A stretch of DNA of 6,836 nucleotides from Acidobacteriaceae bacterium. GTDB taxonomy: Bacteria; Acidobacteriota; Terriglobia; Terriglobales; SbA1. The notes under the pieces are model-generated. The model worked only from the letters and a program-made list of their open reading frames with translations. It searched no databases and had not been told where the DNA came from. How positions within the stretch are numbered: the first letter of the stretch is position 1; each line of letters begins with the position of its first letter. Where the stretch lies: positions 1 to 6,836 of the forward strand of contig JAFAGX010000426.1 in assembly GCA_019237515.1 (NCBI GenBank), written 5' to 3'. A program made the position numbers and the translations under genes. Shown here piece after piece: positions 1 to 6,836 of this stretch.

Positions 1-2303
1 ATTACTTGAGCCTGGGGATGATTTACCTACGGGAGAATCCCTTGCTCACCGAGACGCTGCGACCAGAGCACATCAAGAATCGGTTATTGGGTCATTGGGG
101 ATCCAGCCCAGGATTGTCGTTTATTTACGTGCACCTGAACAGGCTAATCAAGAAATACGATCTCGATATGATTTTCATTGCTGGTCCTGGTCATGGCGCG
201 CCGGGTGTGTTGGGACCGGCATACCTCGAGGGCACGTATTCGGAAATCTATCCAGAGAAGAGCCAGGATGTTCGCGGCCTGCGAGAATTCTTCAAACAAT
301 TTTCATTTCCGGGCGGAATCGGCAGCCATTGCACGCCGGAAACGCCTGGCTCGATACACGAAGGCGGCGAACTCGGGTATGCGCTCTCCCACGCTTGCGG
401 AGCGGCTTTTGACAATCCTGATCTGATCGTTTCCGTGGTCGTTGGAGATGGCGAGTCAGAGACTGGCCCACTCGCGACTTCCTGGCACATCAACAAATTT
501 CTCAGTCCGGTTCGCGATGGTGCCGTGCTGCCGATCCTTCACCTGAACGGCTACAAGATCAACAATCCGACTGTGCCAGCGCGAATTTCACATGAGGAAC
601 TAGAAAGTCTCCTACGCGGCTATGGCTGGACACCATACTTCGTGGAAGGCTCGGAAATCGACAGCATGCATCAGGCAATGGCTGCGACTACCGAGCATTG
701 CGTTCAGGAAATCCGGGAACTTCAGGACGCCGCACGTAAGAACGGCGCGACAGTGCGCCCGCGCTGGCCGATGATCGTGCTGCGATCGCCGAAGGGCTGG
801 ACAGCGCCACGTGAAGTCGAAGGCCATTTTCTCGAGGGCTTTTGGCGAGCTCATCAAGTTCCGTTACCCGCTGCGAAAAGCGATCCTGAGCAACTGCAAA
901 TTCTCGAGAAATGGATGCATTCTCTCAAGCCGGAGGAGTTTTTCGACGAACAGGAGAATCTGGCTTCATGGTTTAGGGAGCTCGCGCCAGCTGGCGATCG
1001 GCGAATGAGCAAGAATCCCCATGCCAATGGCGGGCGCCTGAAAAAAGCACTTCGCATGCCGGATTTCCGCGGCTACCCTCAACGAGTTGAAAAGCCGGGA
1101 AAAACTGAGGCCGGAAACACTGCGGCCCTGGGAGTCTTTCTCGGTGACGTGATGAAGCTCAACATGCATAATTTTCGGGTCTTTGGACCCGATGAAACGG
1201 CTTCTAACCGGCTGGACGCGATCTACAAAACCACCAAGAAATTCTGGATTGAGGAATTCTTTCCCGAGGACAGCGACGGCAGCGAGCTTGCACGTGATGG
1301 CCGCGTTATCGAGATGCTCAGCGAACACACTCTGGAAGGAATGCTGGAAGGCTATCTTCTTACCGGCCGGCACGGTTTCTTTTCATGCTATGAAGCGTTT
1401 GTCCACATCATCGATTCCATGTTCAACCAGCATGCGAAGTGGCTGGAGATTTGCCGGCATTTGTCCTGGCGGCAAGCCATCGCTTCTTTGAACCTGTTAA
1501 TCACCTCAACGGTTTGGCGGCAGGACCACAATGGATTCACCCATCAGGACCCGGGATTCCTCGACGTCGTCGTGAACAAGAGCGCAAATGTGACGCGCAT
1601 TTACTTGCCACCGGATGTGAACTGCCTGTTATCAGTGGCGGATCACTGTTTGCGCAGCGAGAATTACGTGAACGTGATCGTTTGCGACAAACAAAAGCAC
1701 CTGCAATATCTGAATATGGATCAGGCAATCGTGCATTGCACCAAAGGCATCGGCATTTGGGATTGGGCCAGCAGCGACGAAGGTGGCGAACCCGACGTCG
1801 TAATGGCGTCGGCCGGCGATATTCCAACTCACGAGGCGCTGGCGGCAACGGCACTCCTTCGCAAAGAGTTTCCCGATATCAAGATTCGCTTCATCAATGT
1901 CGTCGATCTCTTCAAGCTGCAGCCCAACACGGAGCATCCCCATGGACTCTCCGACTGGGATTTCGACTCGCTTTTTACCACAGATAAGCCCGTGATCTTC
2001 AACTTTCACGGTTACCCGCAACTCATTCACCGACTGGCATATAGACGAACGAACCACAACAATATTCACGTGCGTGGATACAAAGAGCACGGCAGCATCA
2101 ACACGCCACTGGAGTTGGCCATTATTAACAATATTGACCGTTTCAGCCTGGCCATGGATGTGGTCAACCGTGTACCCAGGCTGCAGCGAATTGGCGGGCA
2201 TGCAAAAGAACGGTTCCTAAACCAGCAGATCGAGTGTCTCGATTATGCCCACCAGTACGGCATCGATAAACCGGAAGCAGCGGAGTGGACGTGGCCGTAC
2301 TGA
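1..2303 (+). CDS. xfp: Phosphoketolase (xylulose-5-phosphate/fructose-6-phosphate), 5' end cut off by the window
   Basis: Thiamine-diphosphate enzyme of the cytoplasm that cleaves xylulose-5-P (and in many members fructose-6-P) with phosphate, giving acetyl phosphate plus glyceraldehyde-3-P or erythrose-4-P. Numbering from the Leu codon at base 6, the sequence shows GHWG (His30), GPGHG (His63), [10 protein letters not shown] (His108), both family signatures (EGGELGY at 119-125; the G-x3-D-x-P...GDGE block ending at 150, whose GDG starts the ThDP/Mg site), RAHQVP (His283), LSEHTLEG (Glu440) and [11 protein letters not shown] (His508, Asn509, His513). These correspond by eye to the active-site residues of the Bifidobacterium enzyme. 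N-terminal, central and C-terminal phosphoketolase domains follow in order without interruption. The frame stays open through base 1: codons before Leu read (A)sn-Tyr, matching the family's NYLS-GQIYL start region, so about 34 N-terminal residues and the true start lie outside the window. Stop is TGA at 2301-2303. Sequence cannot tell single from dual substrate use. Confidence 0.97.
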   Translation, partial: YLSLGMIYLRENPLLTETLRPEHIKNRLLGHWGSSPGLSFIYVHLNRLIKKYDLDMIFIAGPGHGAPGVLGPAYLEGTYSEIYPEKSQDVRGLREFFKQFSFPGGIGSHCTPETPGSIHEGGELGYALSHACGAAFDNPDLIVSVVVGDGESETGPLATSWHINKFLSPVRDGAVLPILHLNGYKINNPTVPARISHEELESLLRGYGWTPYFVEGSEIDSMHQAMAATTEHCVQEIRELQDAARKNGATVRPRWPMIVLRSPKGWTAPREVEGHFLEGFWRAHQVPLPAAKSDPEQLQILEKWMHSLKPEEFFDEQENLASWFRELAPAGDRRMSKNPHANGGRLKKALRMPDFRGYPQRVEKPGKTEAGNTAALGVFLGDVMKLNMHNFRVFGPDETASNRLDAIYKTTKKFWIEEFFPEDSDGSELARDGRVIEMLSEHTLEGMLEGYLLTGRHGFFSCYEAFVHIIDSMFNQHAKWLEICRHLSWRQAIASLNLLITSTVWRQDHNGFTHQDPGFLDVVVNKSANVTRIYLPPDVNCLLSVADHCLRSENYVNVIVCDKQKHLQYLNMDQAIVHCTKGIGIWDWASSDEGGEPDVVMASAGDIPTHEALAATALLRKEFPDIKIRFINVVDLFKLQPNTEHPHGLSDWDFDSLFTTDKPVIFNFHGYPQLIHRLAYRRTNHNNIHVRGYKEHGSINTPLELAIINNIDRFSLAMDVVNRVPRLQRIGGHAKERFLNQQIECLDYAHQYGIDKPEAAEWTWPY

Positions 2304-2350
2304 ACGTCAGCCGCGCACAATTTAACTTTTCATTCCGAGAGAAATTCTTT

Positions 2351-2396
2351 ACTCGGCTCCGCAGAGGACAGAACGAGTAGAGGAGTCTTCTTTTCT
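2351..2396 (+). terminator. Possible xfp terminator
   Basis: ACTCG (2351-2355) can pair with CGAGT (2374-2378), with an inner TCC/GGA pairing, and a pyrimidine- and T-rich stretch (CTTCTTTTCT) follows at 2387-2396. It lies 48 bp after the xfp stop codon. The stem is short and interrupted, and the T-tract is 8 bases from the stem rather than directly after it, so this is a weak candidate for a factor-independent terminator. An overlapping alternative stem is CCGAG/CTCGG (2335-2339 with 2352-2356). Confidence 0.25.
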
Positions 2397-2410
2397 AACT
2401 TTTCAACAAA

Positions 2411-2455
2411 AGCAGGTTTCTCGACTGCGCAGGGCCGTTTGCAAACGATCCTGCT
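2411..2455 (-). terminator. Hairpin region, possible ackA terminator
   Basis: Read on the minus strand, AGCAGG (2455-2450) can pair with CCTGCT (2416-2411), which is followed by TTTGTTG. Inside lies a second inverted repeat at 2429-2454: GCAGG/CCTGC arms around CGTTTGCAAACG, a perfect 12-bp palindrome (2436-2447). The GCAGG arm can therefore pair with either of two CCTGC partners, only the outer of which leads into a T-rich tail. The position, about 45 bp after the ackA stop, suits a terminator, but the T-tract is poor. Confidence 0.35.
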
Positions 2456-2498
2456 CCGCTCGAAATTACAATGTCCTAGTGAGCATTGGCTGCGCAGC

Positions 2499-3743
2499 TT
2501 ACGACGGATGCGGTTCCCCTAAGATGACCCGTACGGTGTCTCTTGCGATCAGTAACTCTTCATCCGTGGGAATCGCATACGCCAGCAACTTGGAATCTTG
2601 GGTCGAAATCAATTCTTCACGTCCAACGGTCTCATTATTTTTCTCTGCGTCCAGGTGCAGCCCGGCCCATTCCATGCCTTCGCAAATTCGGGCGCGGACG
2701 TCGGGCGAATTTTCTCCAATGCCCCCGGTAAAAACGATTGCATCTGCGCCTCCCATCGCGGCCAGATACGCGCCAATATACTTACGTGCTCTGTAACAGA
2801 AAATTTCAATAGCCAGGCGCACGCGCCGATCATCGTGCTCTTTAAGTTCGGCCTGCAGCTCGCGCATGTCGTTCGTCAACCCGGAAATTCCGAGTAGGCC
2901 AGATTGCGTGTTCAGCAGAGTATCCACTTCCGATGCCGACATGGCTTCTTTTCGAGCGATGACGCCCACAATGGCGGGATCGAGATCTCCCGAACGCGTG
3001 CCCATTACCAGCCCTTCGAGTGGTGTCATGCCCATCGACGTATCCACGGAAACTCCCGCCTTGATGGCGGCTGCCGAGCAGCCATTGCCGAGATGCAACG
3101 TGATGATCGTCGTCTGCTCGCGCGTGAGCCCGCGCAGAAAGCGGTATTGAAAAGCAACATAGCGATGTGACGTGCCATGAAATCCGTAGCGGCGAATGCG
3201 ATGCCGCCGATACAGGTGATACGGCACCGCATAAAGGTACGCCTGCTCCGGAATCGAATGATGAAACGAAGTATCGAAGACCGCGACCTGTGGAACGTCT
3301 TTGCCGAAGATTTGGCGCGCCGCGGTAATTCCCTTGATGTTATTGGGATTGTGCAACGGCGCAAGATCAACGCAGTCTTCAATTCCCTTCAGCACCTTGT
3401 CGTCAACAAGTGCCGATTCCGCGAACACCTCGCCGCCGTGCACCACGCGGTGTCCGACCGCATGCACGTCCGCCGTGCTTTTGATTTCCGGAATCTCCGA
3501 CGCATCAGAAGTGACGTAACGAACCAAATAGTCCAGTGCCGCCGAGATATCCCGCAGCGGCGCCGTGAACGTCCTTCCCGGTTGATTGCGGTAACGGACA
3601 CGAATGATCGCTTCGCCGCCGATTCCCTCGATTTGTCCGCGGCAGATGCGATCGTCTTTGTGTTGCTTGATCCGCTCGAGATCAGTGGCGATGACCTGAA
3701 ACTTCAGGCTGGAGCTACCAGAGTTTAGAATCAGAACGTTCAT
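2499..3743 (-). CDS. ackA: Acetate kinase
   Basis: Cytoplasmic enzyme of the ASKHA fold that interconverts acetyl phosphate + ADP and acetate + ATP. The 414-residue product is close to the usual ~400. It starts with [15 protein letters not shown], the family's N-terminal signature (Asn7, Ser10, Ser12, Lys14). Further active-site matches by eye to the Methanosarcina enzyme: Arg99 in GHRVVHGGE, Asp157 in VFDTSFH, His189 in YGFHGTSH, Arg250 in MGTRSGDLD, the glycine-rich FTGGIGENS (338-346) that binds nucleotide, and the Glu pair at 395-396 in [11 protein letters not shown]. The ATG at 3743 was chosen over the longer frame reaching 3848 because the conserved N-terminus begins there and a GAGG Shine-Dalgarno sits 6 bases before it. 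The stop is TAA at 2501-2499. The gene converges with phosphoketolase, whose product acetyl phosphate is its substrate, and follows the GH9 gene by 68 bp on the same strand. No phosphotransacetylase gene is present in the window. Confidence 0.97.
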   Translation of the reverse strand: MNVLILNSGSSSLKFQVIATDLERIKQHKDDRICRGQIEGIGGEAIIRVRYRNQPGRTFTAPLRDISAALDYLVRYVTSDASEIPEIKSTADVHAVGHRVVHGGEVFAESALVDDKVLKGIEDCVDLAPLHNPNNIKGITAARQIFGKDVPQVAVFDTSFHHSIPEQAYLYAVPYHLYRRHRIRRYGFHGTSHRYVAFQYRFLRGLTREQTTIITLHLGNGCSAAAIKAGVSVDTSMGMTPLEGLVMGTRSGDLDPAIVGVIARKEAMSASEVDTLLNTQSGLLGISGLTNDMRELQAELKEHDDRRVRLAIEIFCYRARKYIGAYLAAMGGADAIVFTGGIGENSPDVRARICEGMEWAGLHLDAEKNNETVGREELISTQDSKLLAYAIPTDEELLIARDTVRVILGEPHPS

Positions 3744-3749
3744 GACAGG

Positions 3750-3753
3750 CCTC
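3750..3753 (-). promoter_or_regulatory. Ribosome binding site of ackA
   Basis: On the minus strand GAGG lies 6 bases before the ATG at 3743. It decides the start: it supports the short, family-like N-terminus rather than the 35-residue extension that would overlap the end of the GH9 gene. Confidence 0.65.
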
Positions 3754-3769
3754 GCGCCCTGCTTGTGCC

Positions 3770-3775
3770 ATGATA
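3770..3775 (-). promoter_or_regulatory. Possible -10 element for an ackA-proximal promoter
   Basis: TATCAT on the minus strand matches the -10 consensus TATAAT at five of six positions and lies 26 bp before the ackA start. No acceptable -35 is found at 15-18 bp spacing, so this is only a hint that ackA may have its own promoter in the 68-bp gap. Confidence 0.2.
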
Positions 3776-3781
3776 CAGTTC

Positions 3782-3793
3782 CGGACGTGTCCG
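3782..3793. repeat. Inverted repeat CGGAC-GT-GTCCG in the GH9-ackA gap
   Basis: Perfect 5-bp arms around a 2-bp centre. It lies 18 bp after the GH9 stop codon and just upstream of the possible ackA -10. It could form a 4-bp stem with a CGTG tetraloop in RNA, but no T-tract follows, so it is not a standard terminator; it could equally be a short operator or chance. Confidence 0.35.
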
Positions 3794-3811
3794 TCGCCTT
3801 AAGACCGCCTC

Positions 3812-6013
3812 TCAGAAGCTGGGCTGTCCGGCCATTCTCCAGGACCACATGAGAAAAGAAGTCGCGGCGAGGTCAATGCCGGGTTCGGTTGTGGTGAACG
3901 ACTGCATGTTGTCGCGATAGACGGCTGTTTGTGATGAATCAAACGGGCCGTCGTTTCCGTTGAACTTTTTGAACGTATCGGCGCCGTTTGCCGGGCACAA
4001 ATTCATGCCATCGAGCAGACCAGAAGTGGCCGAACCGCCCGGCCCCTCAGTTGCTGCGCCCCAGAGAATGGGCGTACCACCGGCGGTACCGTCGAGGGCG
4101 CCGGCGAGGTTGGCCACCTGGTGCTGAATGCAGTTCGGAAACGTGCTTCCGTCGCCCACAATGAACGACGCTCCCCACGAATTTGCTCCGAGAATATTGG
4201 CCAGCCATCTTTGAGAATATTTGTCGTAGCTCTTTAAGCCGGTAAGGGAATACGCTTCACTGGCCATCACTGATAGCCCAGCTCCGTGAGAAGTGCTGTC
4301 ACCAAAATTCCACCCATATCCGAAGCCCCAGGCGTCTTGCGCGGCTTGCGAAATAGCATCATTCACCTGTTTTAAAAGTTGCTGGCGAATGCTCGCTTTC
4401 GTTATCACGAGCCCGCTCGGATCGCCAGCCAGGGCCAGCGCCCGGTAAAGCTCAAAATGCGCCAACCCGCTCACGTCATACAGATTCAGGGTGTCCGTAA
4501 ATCCCGCGTTGTAGATGTTCTTGATATATCCATGCGCAAACTCGGCAGCTCGGTGCAGGTAATAATTGGCATCTCTGCACCGCAATGCTGCAAGCAGCGT
4601 TTCATCCGGCTCGGCGGCGCGCAGCGCAAAATAAAGTTCCGTTGCTCCCAATTCCATGTCGTCTTCCCACACGTTCTCGGGATAGCCGTCAAAAGGGGAG
4701 ATAGTAAGCAGGCACTTGGGGCAATTACCCGAACCGCTACCGCTGGGCGCGGGATCCGCATAGGAAAGATCTGCCAGCGCAAAAATATCTTCTGCGTTCT
4801 TCAGGCATCTGAATGCCAGGTTCCGATTCACATCGCGGTTCAACTGATAACAGAGCGCGAAATCTGCCGCCAAGCGTCCCGCGAGATTGGGGCTGATTTT
4901 CGAACCCGCCGGTCCTGCCACGTACACTGGCCGATTACAGATGAAGAACGTGGTATCTGGGTCGCAAGCTTCGGGATCCCCGGCCTCTTGAAAGTGATCT
5001 GCGGCCTGCGGCAGCGTCCAGATGTCGTATTCAGTAATCAAGCAAAAGGGGGTGTTGTATGTGCCGCCACAATTGCCAGTCGCCGAGCTGGGATCGCCCT
5101 CACCGTAATAGTCCCAATCCTGTGTGTTGTCGACCTGGTAGTACAACGTCCGGGTCTTGTCATCCCACATTCTCATCAGCCAGTCGACACCGAACTTCGC
5201 TTCGTCAGTGAAGTCGGAAGTGATCGGGGCACCCGGCCCGCTGTCAGCAGCGTAGGAAATTGAGACCGGCGGTCGCGGTGGATCAATCGGAGCACGTGCT
5301 CCCATATGATTGGGAAAATCTCGAATCCCAATCTGCATCAATGCTGCCGTATAGCTTGTGGTCTCGACGTATTTTTCATAGTCGCCTGCATCCCACCATC
5401 CTCCCGAGGCGTCGATGCGTGAGTTCGCTGAAATTAGAGGTGGAGCGGGCGGCACATTATGGATAAAGTCGTTGCTATCGAGCGGCGGTGTCCGGTAAAC
5501 GTAAGCATTTTTGTCCTTCAGGTGCCCAGGTTCGCTGCGCAACTCGTTCGCGATGAAATCCGCACCATCACGCTGGGTTTCATAGAAAAATAGAGTATTC
5601 AACAGCAGGCCGGAATAAAGAGTCTCTGGGGTGTCCACAGCAAATCGTGGCGAGACCGCCGACGATGGCCCGGAAACCGAGATGGTATAGAGTTCACCAC
5701 CGGGAGCGCTGAAATCGAGCGCATATACGTTGTACGCAACCGTTTTACTGTGGGTCCATTTGCCGAGCAAAGGACCGATCGGCCCGGAAGCCACGGTCTT
5801 GCCTTGCGAATTAGTGACCCGAAAAATCGCCCCAGTCTCGTTTGCCAGCGACATCAGAAATGCCCGAAACGGCGCTTTTCCCGCTTCATATCCAACCTGG
5901 TTAACGCGAATGTAGGCACCTTCGGCTTGTGCGGAGTCAACGTAAACCAGCAAGGTGAACAGCAATGAGAGAGCTATCAAGGTTGAAAAGCGAAAAGCAG
6001 GGCTGGGAAGCAT
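3812..6013 (-). CDS. Secreted glycoside hydrolase family 9 (cellulase-type) with N-terminal Ig-like domain
   Basis: Probable exported endo- or exo-beta-1,4-glucanase of 733 residues. Residues 1-30 form a Sec signal peptide: short basic start, hydrophobic core [16 protein letters not shown], and AQA cleavage site before Glu31. No lipobox cysteine follows. Residues ~33-125 ([15 protein letters not shown]...) match the CelD-type N-terminal Ig-like domain that precedes many GH9 catalytic domains. The (alpha/alpha)6 catalytic domain begins near 130. It has [13 protein letters not shown] with Asp208 and Asp211 (nucleophilic-water ligand and base), and [12 protein letters not shown] near the end with Glu710 as the likely acid. 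Between them, [16 protein letters not shown] and QHQVANLAG stand where many GH9 enzymes have GxNP and HHR, so some substrate-site residues differ. Eleven cysteines, including CPKC (431-434), suggest disulfides or a bound metal. No CBM or dockerin is present. ATG at 6013 was chosen because AGGAG is 5 bases upstream; a GTG one codon earlier would be only 2 bases from it. Substrate remains inferred. Confidence 0.93.
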   Translation of the reverse strand: MLPSPAFRFSTLIALSLLFTLLVYVDSAQAEGAYIRVNQVGYEAGKAPFRAFLMSLANETGAIFRVTNSQGKTVASGPIGPLLGKWTHSKTVAYNVYALDFSAPGGELYTISVSGPSSAVSPRFAVDTPETLYSGLLLNTLFFYETQRDGADFIANELRSEPGHLKDKNAYVYRTPPLDSNDFIHNVPPAPPLISANSRIDASGGWWDAGDYEKYVETTSYTAALMQIGIRDFPNHMGARAPIDPPRPPVSISYAADSGPGAPITSDFTDEAKFGVDWLMRMWDDKTRTLYYQVDNTQDWDYYGEGDPSSATGNCGGTYNTPFCLITEYDIWTLPQAADHFQEAGDPEACDPDTTFFICNRPVYVAGPAGSKISPNLAGRLAADFALCYQLNRDVNRNLAFRCLKNAEDIFALADLSYADPAPSGSGSGNCPKCLLTISPFDGYPENVWEDDMELGATELYFALRAAEPDETLLAALRCRDANYYLHRAAEFAHGYIKNIYNAGFTDTLNLYDVSGLAHFELYRALALAGDPSGLVITKASIRQQLLKQVNDAISQAAQDAWGFGYGWNFGDSTSHGAGLSVMASEAYSLTGLKSYDKYSQRWLANILGANSWGASFIVGDGSTFPNCIQHQVANLAGALDGTAGGTPILWGAATEGPGGSATSGLLDGMNLCPANGADTFKKFNGNDGPFDSSQTAVYRDNMQSFTTTEPGIDLAATSFLMWSWRMAGQPSF

Positions 6014-6018
6014 CACGA

Positions 6019-6035
6019 CTCCTAATAGGCAGGAG
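6019..6035 (-). promoter_or_regulatory. GH9 ribosome binding site inside a potential SD-sequestering hairpin
   Basis: On the minus strand AGGAG (6023-6019) sits 5 bases before the GH9 ATG. Exactly complementary CTCCT (6035-6031) precedes it by 7 bases, giving a 5-bp stem, extendable by one G-U pair, with a 7-base loop. In the mRNA this would mask the Shine-Dalgarno. The hairpin is seen directly; a regulatory role is inferred, and such a small stem may be only marginally stable. Confidence 0.5.
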
Positions 6036-6038
6036 CTG

Positions 6039-6056
6039 TATTAAAAGCATTTAATA
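6039..6056. repeat. Perfect AT-rich inverted repeat (7-4-7) in the GH9 leader
   Basis: TATTAAA-AGCA-TTTAATA has perfect 7-bp arms around 4 bases. It lies directly downstream of the predicted -10 of the GH9 promoter, at about the transcription start, and upstream of the ribosome binding site. The position is typical for a repressor operator; it could also fold as a weak AU-rich hairpin at the 5' end of the mRNA. No known operator was recognised. Confidence 0.45.
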
Positions 6057-6063
6057 GCCGGGT

Positions 6064-6092
6064 ATCATGCCGCTTCTACCGGTGTCTGTCAA
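6064..6092 (-). promoter_or_regulatory. Predicted sigma-70-type promoter of the GH9 gene
   Basis: On the minus strand TTGACA (6092-6087) is a perfect -35. It is followed at the ideal 17-bp spacing by CATGAT (6069-6064), matching four of six -10 positions including the key A2 and T6. The start of transcription would fall near 6057, giving a leader of roughly 44 bases that holds the AT-rich inverted repeat and the SD hairpin. Confidence 0.55.
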
Positions 6093-6240
6093 GAGCAATT
6101 TCACAACTAGGATCAGGCATTGGCGCTTTCAATCGGTCGGTAGCGTGCAAATGAAGGGGTGCGGAGAGGCATCCGAGAAGAACGGTAGCTAGTTACGAAT
6201 CGATTTTCATCTGCGCTGAGTCTAAACTAGTCAGCCCAGC
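6093..6240. other. Divergent upstream region between GH9 promoter and MFS gene
   Basis: This stretch upstream of both divergent genes must hold the MFS promoter, but no convincing -35/-10 pair was found on the + strand. TAAACT at 6223-6228 is a weak -10-like element without a good -35; if used, the MFS mRNA would have almost no leader. An adjacent CGGTCGGT (6134-6141) is the only visible small repeat. No reading frame of note lies here. Confidence 0.4.
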
Positions 6241-6836
6241 ATGAGCGCGCCAACTTACACGCCGCCGAATGGCAATGTCACGGTGCCAGCGCCGCAGACC
6301 TCGAAGTTTCGCAAGATATTCAAAGCATTTCACTATCGCGATTTCCGGCTGATGTGGATTGGCGCGTGCACTTCCAGCATCGGCACCTGGATGCAGATCG
6401 TGGCGCAAGGCTGGTTAATTTACCGCTTGAGCCATTCCCCTTTTCTGCTTGCGCTCGATCAATTTCTCGGAGGCATTCCGATCTTCCTGTTCTCGCTGAT
6501 TGGCGGGGTCGTCGCCGATCGCGTGGAGCGCCGCAAAATTCTTTTGATGTCGCAATACATTCAGATGGCCAGCGCGACTCTGCTCACGCTTCTGGTAGCG
6601 ACCGAAACCGTCCACGTTTGGCAGATCCTCAGCTTGTCGTTCGTTAATGGGCTTGCGCAGGCGTTTGGTGGGCCAGCATATTCAGCGCTGATTCCGACGC
6701 TGGTCGAGCGGGAAGACATGCCGAATGCCATCGCTCTCAACTCGATCCAATTCAATCTCGCGGTGACCGTTGGGCCTGCGCTTGCGGGCATAACGCTGGC
6801 CAAGCTGGGTGAAAAGTGGTGCTTCGGGCTGAACGC
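6241..6836 (+). CDS. MFS transporter, PF05977-like (N-terminal ~198 residues, 3' end cut off)
   Basis: Inner-membrane secondary transporter, probably an exporter of the MFS_3/EntS-like group; the substrate is unknown. After a Pro/Thr-rich cytoplasmic tail (1-22) comes the family-typical block around HYRDFRLMWIGACTSSIGTW (31-50). Five hydrophobic segments are visible, near 36-57, 70-92, 102-120, 127-147 and 168-188. Motif A, GGVVADRVERRK (88-99), sits in the loop between helices 2 and 3, as expected. ALNSIQFNLAVTVGPALAG (165-183) matches the segment that usually reads FNxARxxGPAxAG, with Val replacing the usual Arg. The ATG at 6241 is the first start after an in-frame TAA at 6223-6225, but no clear Shine-Dalgarno precedes it. 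The frame is open to the window edge; members normally have about 400-550 residues, so more than half is missing. It diverges from the GH9 gene, and a functional link is not shown. Confidence 0.92.
   Translation, partial: MSAPTYTPPNGNVTVPAPQTSKFRKIFKAFHYRDFRLMWIGACTSSIGTWMQIVAQGWLIYRLSHSPFLLALDQFLGGIPIFLFSLIGGVVADRVERRKILLMSQYIQMASATLLTLLVATETVHVWQILSLSFVNGLAQAFGGPAYSALIPTLVEREDMPNAIALNSIQFNLAVTVGPALAGITLAKLGEKWCFGLN

Larger units (their letters stand above)
2304..2498. other. Convergent intergenic region between xfp and ackA
   Basis: This 195-bp stretch separates the stop codons of xfp (+) and ackA (-), where terminators for both transcripts are expected. It is more AT-rich than the flanking genes around 2321-2400 and contains several inverted repeats, listed separately. 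The 8-bp palindrome CTGCGCAG occurs twice (2425-2432 and 2490-2497); the second copy is the core of the 10-bp palindrome GCTGCGCAGC that abuts the ackA stop. No open reading frame with a plausible ribosome binding site and no tRNA-like fold were recognised. Confidence 0.6.

Noticed and set aside
6..8. TTG at base 6 as the xfp start codon
   Set aside because: The frame is open upstream and the codons before it read (A)sn-Tyr, matching the conserved NYLS motif inside phosphoketolases, so this Leu is internal and the gene is cut by the window edge.
1632..2201. 189-codon open frame on the - strand opposite xfp
   Set aside because: Antisense to the conserved C-terminal half of phosphoketolase; no recognisable domain. 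A codon-bias shadow.
3177..3728. 183-codon open frame on the + strand opposite ackA
   Set aside because: Overlaps conserved acetate kinase sequence on the other strand and shows no protein family features.
3744..3848. N-terminal extension of acetate kinase by 35 residues
   Set aside because: It would overlap the end of the GH9 gene, its residues do not resemble acetate kinase, and the conserved [12 protein letters not shown] start with a GAGG ribosome site lies at 3743.
4379..5263. 294-codon open frame on the + strand inside the GH9 gene
   Set aside because: It lies entirely antisense to a clearly recognised gene, its predicted protein resembles no family and is compositionally odd, and no ribosome binding site was evident. 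Long shadow frames are common opposite GC-rich genes.
6014..6016. GTG as the GH9 start codon
   Set aside because: It is only 2 bases from AGGAG, too close for initiation; the adjacent ATG at 6013 has a suitable 5-base spacing.
1..6836. Search for a mobile element, CRISPR array, toxin-antitoxin pair, defence system or RNA gene
   Set aside because: No transposase, integrase, long terminal inverted repeats, spaced direct repeats, tRNA-like folds or small paired genes were seen; all four genes are recognisable metabolic or transport genes.

Overview
The window carries four protein genes, two of them cut by its edges, and no RNA genes, mobile elements or CRISPR arrays that I can see. In order: a phosphoketolase (xfp, + strand, 5' end cut off), an acetate kinase (ackA, - strand), a secreted glycoside hydrolase family 9 (GH9, cellulase-type) enzyme (- strand), and the first ~198 codons of a major facilitator superfamily (MFS) transporter (+ strand, 3' end cut off). 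The gaps are short: 195 bp (2304-2498, convergent), 68 bp (3744-3811, codirectional) and 227 bp (6014-6240, divergent).

The organism is a bacterium with moderately GC-rich DNA and ordinary chromosomal gene density. The plain Ig-plus-catalytic-domain GH9, the phosphoketolase and the PF05977-like MFS protein together suggest a soil heterotroph, perhaps Acidobacteriota. That is an impression from protein style, not a search result. Nothing points to a plasmid, phage or island.

The genes fit one metabolic picture. The GH9 enzyme would be exported and cleave beta-1,4-glucan or a related glycan. Inside the cell, phosphoketolase would split xylulose-5-phosphate and/or fructose-6-phosphate to acetyl phosphate, and acetate kinase would turn acetyl phosphate plus ADP into acetate and ATP. 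Xfp plus AckA is a well-known two-step acetate-forming shunt; here the two genes converge tail to tail, so they are not one transcript. ackA lies 68 bp downstream of the GH9 gene on the same strand and could be read from its promoter.

The most notable non-coding structure is the GH9 leader: a consensus -35 (TTGACA) 17 bp from a -10-like CATGAT, then a perfect 7-4-7 AT-rich inverted repeat, then a short hairpin that would pair the Shine-Dalgarno sequence. This suggests regulated expression of the hydrolase. I did not find a convincing new biological system; the window looks like ordinary central-carbon and polysaccharide-degradation genes with a few regulatory details worth checking.
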